A stretch of DNA of 64,000 nucleotides from Rhynchopus sp. YZ270_cl-10 (taxonomy: Eukaryota; Euglenozoa; Diplonemea; Diplonemida; Diplonemidae). A program made the translations under genes and the position numbers. This document shows, in pieces, positions 52,216-60,994 of this stretch. The first letter of the stretch is position 1. Every line of letters starts with the position of its first letter. The notes beneath the pieces were generated by a model. The model worked only from the letters and a program-made list of their open reading frames with translations, made no database searches and was not told the origin of the DNA. The stretch is taken from NCBI GenBank assembly GCA_964035575.1, contig OZ037849.1, positions 1,116,001 through 1,180,000 of the forward strand, written 5' to 3'.

Positions 52216-53009
52216 GAAAATTTGTGAAATGCATACTCCCCCGGGAAGCGCCATTATTATTCGTTCATATTTTTTACCCCGCGGAGTGTCAGTTTGCCTG
52301 CGTCCCAGAGGCGTTTGCACTATCAAACTTCACTTCTTTTTTTTTTAGCGACTGTGTGCCTGCGTGCAGCATTCGAGCTTATGAAGTGCTATTTCGCGGT
52401 TCGATAGCCCCCGTGGTGTCTGTGTACGGAGAGGCAAAAAAAATTCGTGTGCAGGGAATGGAAAATAATTGAAGGCTTCTTTGCCACCCCACCGAGTGTC
52501 ACGCTTAGTCAGCTACCAACGCAAGTCAGCTTGGCTGAGACGCTGGAGTAGTGAGAGGTTTTTTGTTTTTGTTCTTCCCTCCTCCCCCTCTTCAAAAAAA
52601 ACCTTTTCGTACGAATTTTTTTTTTGTGCAATAATTGCCGCAAAGGGTTCCCCCCCCCCACTCATTCCGTATGTTCTGCTGGTCATATTCAACAAAGAGC
52701 AGTCAGGATTTCGAATTTGTGAGCCACACCCTGAGGAGGGAGGTGTCTCTCCCTGTAAAACCCTGTGGCATCGAACGTCGAGGGGACCTCCGTTTATCAG
52801 GCAACCACGTCCAAGTGAAAACGGAAAAAAAAAAAAAAAAAAAACCGGAAAAATAGAAGTCCCGGGAAAAGTCTACAATGAAAAAGGCCAATAGCGCAGG
52901 CACGTCGCCTCAGCAGCGCTAAAGTGATGAGAATGAGAAGTGGACTAAAGTAGTAGTCGTCCTCAGGTCCGAAATACAGTTTTTATTTTTATTTTTTTTA
53001 TATTTTGTT

Positions 53010-53494
53010 CAGCCCCTCCGCTACGTTTTCAGATTTTTTTTGAGTTCTGTTGCGGGGGTTTTTTTTTCACCCTGCGCCAGTGTCTTATCCAGGAATTCAG
53101 ATTTCAAGATTGGGGGGTCAGCTGTTTTTGTGCCCAAAAATTTTTCAGCCCTGCTGACCAGGGACATTGGGAGCTGTATTTTTTTTTGCGGAGCAAAAAA
53201 AATCAAACAAATGGCGCCGCAGGCGAAAAAAAATTTAGGGCACGGTGTAAAAATCTAGCTTTTTCAGCACAGAGTCACACATCGAATCCTTTTTTGCGGA
53301 GCAAAAAAGGAAAAATGGCGCCGCAGGCAAAAAAAAAATTGAGGTACAGCCTGGATGGTGCGGTCAGCAACCCAGTCCCCATGGTATTCCCGTGGTTCAA
53401 CACCATGGGATTTTTTTTTTTTTTTTTTTTTTTTTCCTTTTTTTCAGACTTCTGTTGCGCCGCAACAGAACTTTATACGGTAGCGGAGCCCCTG
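53010..53494. mobile_element. hAT-type non-autonomous transposon, 485 bp, perfect 8 bp target duplication
   Basis: Left end CAGCCCCTCCGCTACG and right end CGGTAGCGGAGCCCCTG are inverted repeats. ATTTTGTT occurs exactly at 53002-53009 and 53495-53502. A subterminal GTTCTGTTGCG / CGCAACAGAAC pair extends the inverted repeats. Inside are two copies of TTTTTTGCGGAGCAAAAAA with ATGGCGCCGCAGGC (53187-53230, 53291-53335) and a T-run. No transposase, so moved by one encoded elsewhere. It lies 196 bases before the next cyclase ATG. Confidence 0.9.
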
Positions 53495-53689
53495 ATTTTG
53501 TTCATTTTAAGACCCCACCCCTACACCCCTTTAAACAAAAAAGTACCCCCTTTTCCCTCCTATATTTCCTTCTCCCTGCCCACCCAAGAACCACCCTGAT
53601 CACTCACAAACCAGGAACACATTCAGAGGATAGAGCATTGCAACTAGGTACACAACTAGACTGGGACAGAGGCAAACAGGTGTGCAAGA

Positions 53690-55519
53690 ATGCGGTGTCT
53701 CAATGGCGTGCTCTCCTTGGATGGGACACTGAGCACCAAAAAGAAGGAGCTGCGTACACAGTTCTTCATCTTTGCTTGTGCGGGTTGGTTGGCAGCGACG
53801 TTCAACTTTCTAACGACGTCTGCAATACAACAGCGCCAACCAATAGCCTTAGGAGGCACCGTTGTGGTCATGATAGGGTTTGTGATTGCAATTACTGCAG
53901 TGCTGTGCAGGGTCCCGCTGACAACAAGGATAGTAGTCTGCACGTTGTACGTGGTCACGTGTGGAATGCTGATGTGGGATTTCAATGGACGAGCCATCTA
54001 CCATTCATATTGGCCTCTTCTCGTGCTCATCATCGACATGCTGCTTGTGATGCAGGTGCCCAAAGGTTACAGTCTAGGTCTTGTGGGTTTTATTGTTATA
54101 TGGTTGGTGCTGCTTGGTCTTGAGGAGAGCTTCAGGTTTGGTCTGTTCGACATTCCCGGGTCCTCACCTCTGGAAGGTGAGTACGGACGGCTGTATTATT
54201 TGGAGAAGAAAATCTGTGACACACCGCCCTGTCCAATACCGTTCCCTTCGCCTCCCCTATCAGGGGCTGTGTCGGTTTTTGTGATTGACTTCATCGTGAC
54301 ACGTGGTTTCGCACGTGAGGTGCTGAAGGAGCAGGCATCAATGGAGCGGACGATCAACGCTGTGCAGGAGATTGCCTCACTCCTGGCAGGATACGACGTG
54401 GAGAAGGTGGCGGAGCTGCTGGAGGAGCATGAACATGAGTTGCCTCAGGGGATGACGGTGGCACTGCGTGCGTTAGAGAAGAACCTGCGGTCGTACAAAG
54501 CGTACCTGCCACTGACGTGTCTGCTTGAGAGTGAAGGCGAAGATGCATGCGCTGAACACACAGCAGTAGAAGAATGCACCGAGCGGAGAGCGTCCACTTG
54601 CTCAAGTGAAAGTGTGCGATCCATTAATTTGCGCAACGTTTCCTTTGTGCTGTCGTCTGTGAAGGCGACTCTGCTGACGGTGAACATCAAAGACACGTTG
54701 CGTCTGGTGGAGCAGGACAGTGCACACTTCTCCTCCTTCTTCACAACTCTTCTTCTGAAGACGTTGAAAGCAACAGATGCACACCGTGGGATGGTGGACG
54801 TGTTCATCGGTGACAGGGTGCACTGCTCGTTCAACACGTCAAGGCAGTGTGCAACCCACGCCACCTCAGCACTGCACACAGCAACGATGCTGTTCAGAGG
54901 GTTGAAGCTGTCGCAGGTGAACATCGGTGTTGCAACTGGGAAGGTGCTGCGTGGTGACATGGGGTGTGAAGTGATGCGCCGCTTCAGCATGGTGGGCACA
55001 CTTGTGCGTGACGTGCATGGGATGGAACGTGCAGGACGTATCCTTGGCTGCGATGTGCTCTGCAACCGTATGTGCTTCAGCGATGCTGAGTGCGAACACG
55101 AGATGCGCCTGATTCCGTGCAAGGTGGAAGTGTCTGCAACCTCTGACACACCTGAAGTGGTTGCCGAGCTTCTGCTTGACATGGCACGCTCCAGCATCGC
55201 CGAAGAAGAGTGGATGTACCTCATAGGGGAGAACAGTGCGTGGGATCAGTACAACACCACAGTGCGGAAGTACCTGAAAGGCGATGTGTCTGCAGCAGCG
55301 GTTGAAGAGGCTGCACAGGGTTGTCCTTGTGAACGTAGCCCTTTGAACGTGCATCCCTCGACAGTCAAGGGTGGGCTTCTGAGTGTGGCCTTGGCACGAC
55401 CGTTGCAGGAGGGATCAGAGTGTCTCTTTGCATCGTATTCAGGTGAGTACTGCGACACGCTGTCTGATGCTTTTAGTTCACGTGCCGCATGTGGGAAAGA
55501 ATTTAAGGAAACTCTTTGA
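53690..55519 (+). CDS. Membrane pseudo-cyclase: cyclase anchor with only a degenerate cyclase domain
   Basis: 609 residues. Six membrane helices (about 24-45, 56-73, 79-97, 108-123, 128-146, 192-204), signalling helix (206-275), linker, then one cyclase-like domain (about 315-460). The first metal Asp position reads LTVNI instead of FTDI and the Asn/Arg site reads GTLVRDVHGME, so catalysis is not expected; FIGDRVHCSF keeps the second Asp. A C-terminal extension carries EEEWMY (shared with the 1519 receptor), a Cys motif GCPCERS and TVKGGLLSVALA. The anchor is shared with the active cyclases, so a regulatory partner role is plausible. Confidence 0.88.
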   Translation: MRCLNGVLSLDGTLSTKKKELRTQFFIFACAGWLAATFNFLTTSAIQQRQPIALGGTVVVMIGFVIAITAVLCRVPLTTRIVVCTLYVVTCGMLMWDFNGRAIYHSYWPLLVLIIDMLLVMQVPKGYSLGLVGFIVIWLVLLGLEESFRFGLFDIPGSSPLEGEYGRLYYLEKKICDTPPCPIPFPSPPLSGAVSVFVIDFIVTRGFAREVLKEQASMERTINAVQEIASLLAGYDVEKVAELLEEHEHELPQGMTVALRALEKNLRSYKAYLPLTCLLESEGEDACAEHTAVEECTERRASTCSSESVRSINLRNVSFVLSSVKATLLTVNIKDTLRLVEQDSAHFSSFFTTLLLKTLKATDAHRGMVDVFIGDRVHCSFNTSRQCATHATSALHTATMLFRGLKLSQVNIGVATGKVLRGDMGCEVMRRFSMVGTLVRDVHGMERAGRILGCDVLCNRMCFSDAECEHEMRLIPCKVEVSATSDTPEVVAELLLDMARSSIAEEEWMYLIGENSAWDQYNTTVRKYLKGDVSAAAVEEAAQGCPCERSPLNVHPSTVKGGLLSVALARPLQEGSECLFASYSGEYCDTLSDAFSSRAACGKEFKETL

Positions 55520-55939
55520 GATCCTCGACATCTGCATGACAGCCTTTCTTCTGCTCTGGACACATGTTGAAGTACTAAGGTGGTGCAGCGGGTCGCTGAA
55601 GGCGTAATGAGTGTTGCTACTGTGCTCTATTTCCATAGACTGCAGCTGCGTATGTTCCGTTGTGGGAGGGTGTGGTAAGGTGTAGTGGTGTTGTCCCCGG
55701 CATGTCTCCTGCTGTGCTGTATTTTCTGTGAAGTGTGTCACCTACCATAGGCTGATTGAGTTCTCTTTACCATTTCTTAAGCAACTGTGTGTGACTGAGT
55801 GTGGGGATGTGTTCAAGAATTAATCTCTTCCCCCCAAACCCCTTTTTCGTCTCTGGTTTTCTTTATCAAAACGTCGAGTGGACGCGTAATAATCTCTACT
55901 CGAACCACTCCACAAGAACACAGGTACCAGGGAGGGGAG

Positions 55940-57724
55940 ATGGGGATGCAGTGTCTCAATGGCGTGCTCTCCTTGGACGGGACACTGAGCACCAAAAGGA
56001 AGGAGCTGCGCACACAGTTCTTTATCTTTGCCTGTGTGGGTTGGTTGGCCACTCTCTTCGGCCTTGTGACCTCATTTGAGAGACTCACAAGCCACGGGAT
56101 TGCCTTTGGAGGTACACTTGTGGTCCTGCTTGGGTTCGGCATTGCAATCGCTTCAGTGCTGTGCAGGGTTCCGTTGACAACAAGGGTGGTGGTGGGCACG
56201 TTGTACATGGTCACATGCGGAATGCTGATGTGGGATTTCAATTCACGTACATCATCGTCTTCACAATGGCCTGTCCTCGTGCTCGTCATCGACATGTTGC
56301 TTGTGATGCAGGTGTCCACACGGTACAGTCTAGGTCTTGTGTGTGTCATTGTCATGTGGTTGTTGCTGCTTGGTGTTGAGGAGGGCTTCAGGTTTGGTCT
56401 GTTCGACATCCCCGGGTTGCCGCCACAGAGGGGTAAGTACGGACGGCTGGATTTATTTGAGGAGAAGGTGGTCTGTAAGACGCTGCCCTGTCCAGTAGCG
56501 TTCCCTTCGCTAAACTTAACTGCAGCAGTGTGTGTCTTTGTGATAGACTTCATCGTGACACGTGGTTTCGCACGTGAGGTGCTGAAGGAGCAGGCATCAA
56601 TGGAGCGGACGATCAACACTGTGCAGGAGATTGCCTCGCTCCTGGCAAGGTACGACGTGGAGAAGGTGGCGGAGCTGCTGGAGGAGCATGAACATGAGCT
56701 GCCTGTGGGGATGACGGTGGCACTGCGTGCGTTGGAGAAGAACCTGCGGTCGTACAAAGCGTACCTGCCACTGACGTGTCTGCTTGTGGATGAAGACAGC
56801 GAAGTTGAGTGCAGTGAACACGGCAGTGTAGAACAAGATCGTTCCGAGCAAACAGTATCTTCTGTTAGTAGTTCCACAAATGCAAGCTTACCTGCTGCGA
56901 GTGTGCGACACGTTGCTTTGGGGCTCGCGTCTGTGAAGGCGACTCTGCTGACGGTGAACATCAAAGACACGTTGCGTCTGGTGGAGCAGGACAGTGCACA
57001 CTTCTCCTCCTTCTTCACAACTCTTCTTCTGAAGACGTTGAAGGCAACAGATGCACACCGTGGGATGGTGGACGTGTTCATCGGTGACAGGGTGCACTGC
57101 TCGTTCAACACGTCAAGGCAGTGTGCAAACCACGCCACCTCAGCACTTCACACAGCAACGATGTTGTTCAGGGGGTTGAAGCTGTCGCAGGTGAACATCG
57201 GTGTTGCGACTGGGAAGGTGCTGCGTGGTGACATGGGGTGTGAAGTGATGCGCCGCTTCAGCATGGTGGGCACACTTGTGCGTGACGTGCATGGGATGGA
57301 ACGTGCAGGACGTATCCTTGGCTGCGACGTGCTCTGCAACCGTATGTGCTTCAGCGATGCTGAGTGCGAACACGAGATGCGCCTGATTCCGTGCAAGGTG
57401 GAAGTGTCTGCAACCTCTGACACACCTGAAGTGGTTGCCGAGCTTCTGCTTGACATGGCACGCTCCAGCATCGCCGAAGAAGAGTGGATGTACCAGATCG
57501 GGAAGAACAAGAAGTGGGAGAACTACAACACAACAGTGCAGAAGTACCTGAAAGGCGATGTGTCAGCAGTAGCGGTTGAAGAGGCTGGACAGGGTTGTCC
57601 TTGTGAACGGAGCCCTTTGAACGTGCATCCCTCGACAGTCAAGGGTGGGCTTCTGAGTGTGGCCTTGGCACCACCGTTGCGAAGTGACCGGGAGGGGACG
57701 CTGTGTCGCTTTGCAAGCATCTAA
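55940..57724 (+). CDS. Membrane pseudo-cyclase, tandem copy 1
   Basis: 594 residues from ATG 55940 (MGMQCLNGVLSLDGTL). An earlier in-frame ATG-like start exists, but its text (LISSPQTPFSS) is translated leader without match in the 53690 gene. Architecture equals the 53690 protein: anchor, signalling helix, one degenerate cyclase domain, EEEWMY tail, ending EGTLCRFASI. The degenerate domain is almost identical among 53690, 55940 and 58507 genes, while the linker before it (about 285-320) is variable and Ser/acid-rich. Confidence 0.88.
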   Translation: MGMQCLNGVLSLDGTLSTKRKELRTQFFIFACVGWLATLFGLVTSFERLTSHGIAFGGTLVVLLGFGIAIASVLCRVPLTTRVVVGTLYMVTCGMLMWDFNSRTSSSSQWPVLVLVIDMLLVMQVSTRYSLGLVCVIVMWLLLLGVEEGFRFGLFDIPGLPPQRGKYGRLDLFEEKVVCKTLPCPVAFPSLNLTAAVCVFVIDFIVTRGFAREVLKEQASMERTINTVQEIASLLARYDVEKVAELLEEHEHELPVGMTVALRALEKNLRSYKAYLPLTCLLVDEDSEVECSEHGSVEQDRSEQTVSSVSSSTNASLPAASVRHVALGLASVKATLLTVNIKDTLRLVEQDSAHFSSFFTTLLLKTLKATDAHRGMVDVFIGDRVHCSFNTSRQCANHATSALHTATMLFRGLKLSQVNIGVATGKVLRGDMGCEVMRRFSMVGTLVRDVHGMERAGRILGCDVLCNRMCFSDAECEHEMRLIPCKVEVSATSDTPEVVAELLLDMARSSIAEEEWMYQIGKNKKWENYNTTVQKYLKGDVSAVAVEEAGQGCPCERSPLNVHPSTVKGGLLSVALAPPLRSDREGTLCRFASI

Positions 57725-58506
57725 GCGAGTGTACGACAGTTGTCACATGAGAGGACGGTGCTCTTTGAGGTTATGGAGATGCCGGATGTGCACTTTCATG
57801 CTTCTTGCTGTGGAGGTGTTGTTCATATGATGGCGACACTGGTGTGGTCCATTTTGGTACCACCAGGTCACTCACCGTACATGCACGGTACATTTATCAC
57901 ACTTTCTTCTTTTCTGTTTAGCATGTTGTCCACCCAGCGTCAACGGGAGTAGTCTTTTCCAAGCCTCCATGAACGTCGATGCGCTTTTGTTCTGTTGACA
58001 CAAAAAGAGGGTACTGGTTACCGTAAAAAATCTGGTTTTGAATTGAAAACCAGTTTTCACGGAATCTGGTTTTAAAAAGAAAAAAGTAGCGTACCATGCG
58101 CCTGCGGCGCAAGCTTGCAACCCCATTCTTGCCAAAAATATACAATTTAAAGCGCATTTTCTTGAAATATTGCGTACCGTGGCTTCGACGGGAACCTTTG
58201 GGGACACTAGTGCGTGAGGCATGAGTGCGTGAAACCCGATCAAAAATGACACCCGAGGAAGGAGCGCAGAATCTCTGCTGAGACCCATGTTTAAATAAAA
58301 AAAGTAAAAAAGGTACACATGGCGGATTGAGTTCTCTTTACCATTTCTTAAGCAACTGTGTGTGACTGAGTGTGGGGATGTGTTCAAGAATTAAACTTCC
58401 CCCCAACCCCTTTTCGTCTCTGGTTTTCTTTATCAAAACGTCGAGTGGACGCGTAATAATTTCTACTCGAACCACTCCACAAGAACACAGGTACCAGGGA
58501 GGGGAG

Positions 58507-60300
58507 ATGGGGATGCAGTGTCTCAATGGCGTGCTCTCCTTGGACGGGACACTGAGCACCAAAAGGAAGGAGCTGCGCACACAGTTCTTCACCTTTGCCT
58601 GTGTGGGTTGGTTGGCCACTGTATTCACCCTTGTGACCTCATTTGAGAGACTCGCAAGCCACAGGATTTCCTTTGGAGGTACACTTGTGGTCCTGCTTGG
58701 GTTCGGCATTGCAATCGCTTTAGTACTGTGCAGGGTTCCGTTGACAACAAGGGTGGTGGTGGGCACGTTGTACATAGTCACGTGTGGAATGCTGACGTGG
58801 GATTTGAATGCACGTACACTATCGGCTTCACAATGGCCTCTTCTCGTGCTCATCATCGACATGTTGCTTGTGATGCAGGTGCCCACACGGTACAGTCTAG
58901 GTCTTGTGTGTGTCATCGTCATGTGGTTGTTGCTGCTTGGTGTTGAGGAGGGCTTCAGGTTTGGTCTGTTCGACATCCCCGGGTTGCCGCCACAGGAGGG
59001 TAAGTACGGACGGCTGGATTTATTTGAGGAGAAGGTGGTCTGTAAGACGCTGCCCTGTCCAGTAGCGTTCCCTTCGCTAAACTTAACTGCAGCAGTGTCT
59101 GTCTTTGTGATAGACTTCATCGTGACACGTGGTTTCGCACGTGAGGTGCTGAAGGAGCAGGCATCAATGGAGCGGACGATCAACACTGTGCAGGAGATTG
59201 CCTCGCTCCTGGCAAGGTACGACGTGGAGAAGGTGGCGGAGCTGCTGGAGGAGCACAGAGACGAGCTGCCTCAAGGGATGACGGTGGCACTGCGTGCGTT
59301 GGAGAAGAACCTGCGGTTGTACAAAGCGTACCTCCCGAAGACGTGTCTGCTTGAGAGTGAAGGGAGCGAAGTTGAGTGCAGTGAAGACGTAGCTATCGAT
59401 CAAGATTGTGTCGAGCGAAACTCTTCTAGTACCTCAAGCTTATGTGTACGACACGTTGCTTTGGTGCTCACGTCTGTGAAGGCGACTCTGCTGACGGTGA
59501 ACATCAAAGACACGTTGCGTCTGGTGGAGCAGGACAGTGCACACTTCTCCTCCTTCTTCACAACTCTTCTTCTGAAGACGTTGAAGGCGACAGATGCACA
59601 CCGTGGGATGGTGGACGTGTTCATCGGTGACAGGGTGCACTGCTCGTTCAACACGTCAAGGCAGTGTGCAAACCACGCCACCTCAGCACTTCACACAGCA
59701 ACGATGTTGTTCAGGGGGTTGAAGCTGTCGCAGGTGAACATCGGTGTTGCGACTGGGAAGGTGCTGCGTGGTGACATGGGGTGTGAAGTGATGCGCCGCT
59801 TCAGCATGGTGGGCACACTTGTGCGCGACGTGCATGGGATGGAACGTGCAGGACGTATCCTTGGCTGCGACGTGCTCTGCAACCGCCTCTGCTTCAGCGA
59901 TGCTGAGTGCGAACACGAGATGCGCCTGATTCCGTGCAAGGTGGAAGTGTCTGCAACCTCTGACACACCTGAAATGGTGTCCGAACTTCTGCTTGACAAC
60001 AGACAATCCGACCATAACAAGCTGCTTGACAGCGGGCCCTCCGCCAGCCCGACTGAAGAATGGATGTACCAGATCGGGAAGAATAGTGAGTGGGAGAACT
60101 ACAACACCACAGTGCGGAAGTACCTGAAAGGCGATGTGTCTGCAGCAGCGGTTGAAGAGGCTGCACAGGGTTGTCCTTGTGAACGGAGCCCTTTGAACGT
60201 GCATCCCTCGACAGTCAAGGGTGGGCTTCTGAGTGTGGCCTTGGCACCACCGTTGCGAAGTGACCGGGAGGGGACTGTGAGTCGCTTTGCAAGCATCTAA
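58507..60300 (+). CDS. Membrane pseudo-cyclase, tandem copy 2
   Basis: 597 residues from ATG 58507. Near-copy of the 55940 gene with a different linker (VECSEDVAIDQDCVERNSSS) and a longer insert before the EEWMY motif (NRQSDHNKLLDSGPSASPT). Catalytic residues are absent in the same way. Shared non-coding flanks show that the whole transcription unit was duplicated recently. Confidence 0.88.
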   Translation: MGMQCLNGVLSLDGTLSTKRKELRTQFFTFACVGWLATVFTLVTSFERLASHRISFGGTLVVLLGFGIAIALVLCRVPLTTRVVVGTLYIVTCGMLTWDLNARTLSASQWPLLVLIIDMLLVMQVPTRYSLGLVCVIVMWLLLLGVEEGFRFGLFDIPGLPPQEGKYGRLDLFEEKVVCKTLPCPVAFPSLNLTAAVSVFVIDFIVTRGFAREVLKEQASMERTINTVQEIASLLARYDVEKVAELLEEHRDELPQGMTVALRALEKNLRLYKAYLPKTCLLESEGSEVECSEDVAIDQDCVERNSSSTSSLCVRHVALVLTSVKATLLTVNIKDTLRLVEQDSAHFSSFFTTLLLKTLKATDAHRGMVDVFIGDRVHCSFNTSRQCANHATSALHTATMLFRGLKLSQVNIGVATGKVLRGDMGCEVMRRFSMVGTLVRDVHGMERAGRILGCDVLCNRLCFSDAECEHEMRLIPCKVEVSATSDTPEMVSELLLDNRQSDHNKLLDSGPSASPTEEWMYQIGKNSEWENYNTTVRKYLKGDVSAAAVEEAAQGCPCERSPLNVHPSTVKGGLLSVALAPPLRSDREGTVSRFASI

Positions 60301-60994
60301 GCGAGTGTACGACAGTTGTCACATGAGAGGACGGTGCTCTTTGAGGTTATGGAGATGCCGGATGTGTTCACTGGTTCACTTTCATGCTTCGTGCTGTGGA
60401 GGTGTTGCTTATATGATGGCGACACTGGTGTGGTCCATTTTGGTACCACCTGGTCACTCACCGTACATGCACGGTCCATTTATCACACTTTCTTCTTCTC
60501 TGTTTAGCATGTTGTCCACCCAGCGTCAACGGGAGTAGTCTTTTCCAAGCCTCCATGAACGTCGATGCGCTTTTGTTCTGTTGACACAAAAAGAGTCCCC
60601 AAACCCTTTTTTGAGCTTCAGTGTAGAGTCAAACTTCCTGACGCACTGATTGACGCACTGTTGTGCTCATCTCTTCGTAGTGGTCCTTCTCTCCTGCACG
60701 TATTACGTATTCGCGCGAACAATTACTATTCGTGCACCCTGCCAGACAACCACGATCAGCTTCACAGTCCATCAGTTCCTAGATATCGATGTAGGAACAG
60801 ACAACTGAAGGGACGTGCGCTGGGCTGAAGACTCACCTACCTGAGACCGATGTTTTAATATTTTGTGGTCCAGCGGTGGGGTGAATGAGTGTATTGCTGC
60901 CATGCTCTGTTTTTCCATAGACTGCAGCAGTTGGACGGTGGGAGGGTATGTGGTATCTGTTGCCGACACCGCACACAACAGGACAGTACACGAT

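Larger units (their letters stand above)
55745..60595 (+). repeat. Tandem duplication of a 2.57 kb gene unit
   Basis: Flank, gene and 3' flank at 55745-57995 recur at 58322-60595 at high identity, including the 5' leader (CAAAACGTCGAGTGGACGCG) and the 3' UTR (GCGAGTGTACGACAGTTGTC). Between the units, 57996-58321 is unique and holds a small hairpin (AATCTGGTTTTGAATTGAAA, then ACCAG). Confidence 0.9.

Noticed and set aside
53186-54123. Open frames covering the hAT element and the start of the 53690 gene
   Set aside because: Out of frame with the family homology and made partly of poly-T (Phe) translation.
55813-57138. 441-codon minus-strand open frame
   Set aside because: Antisense of the pseudo-cyclase; equivalent frames appear opposite each paralogue, as expected from shared codon bias.
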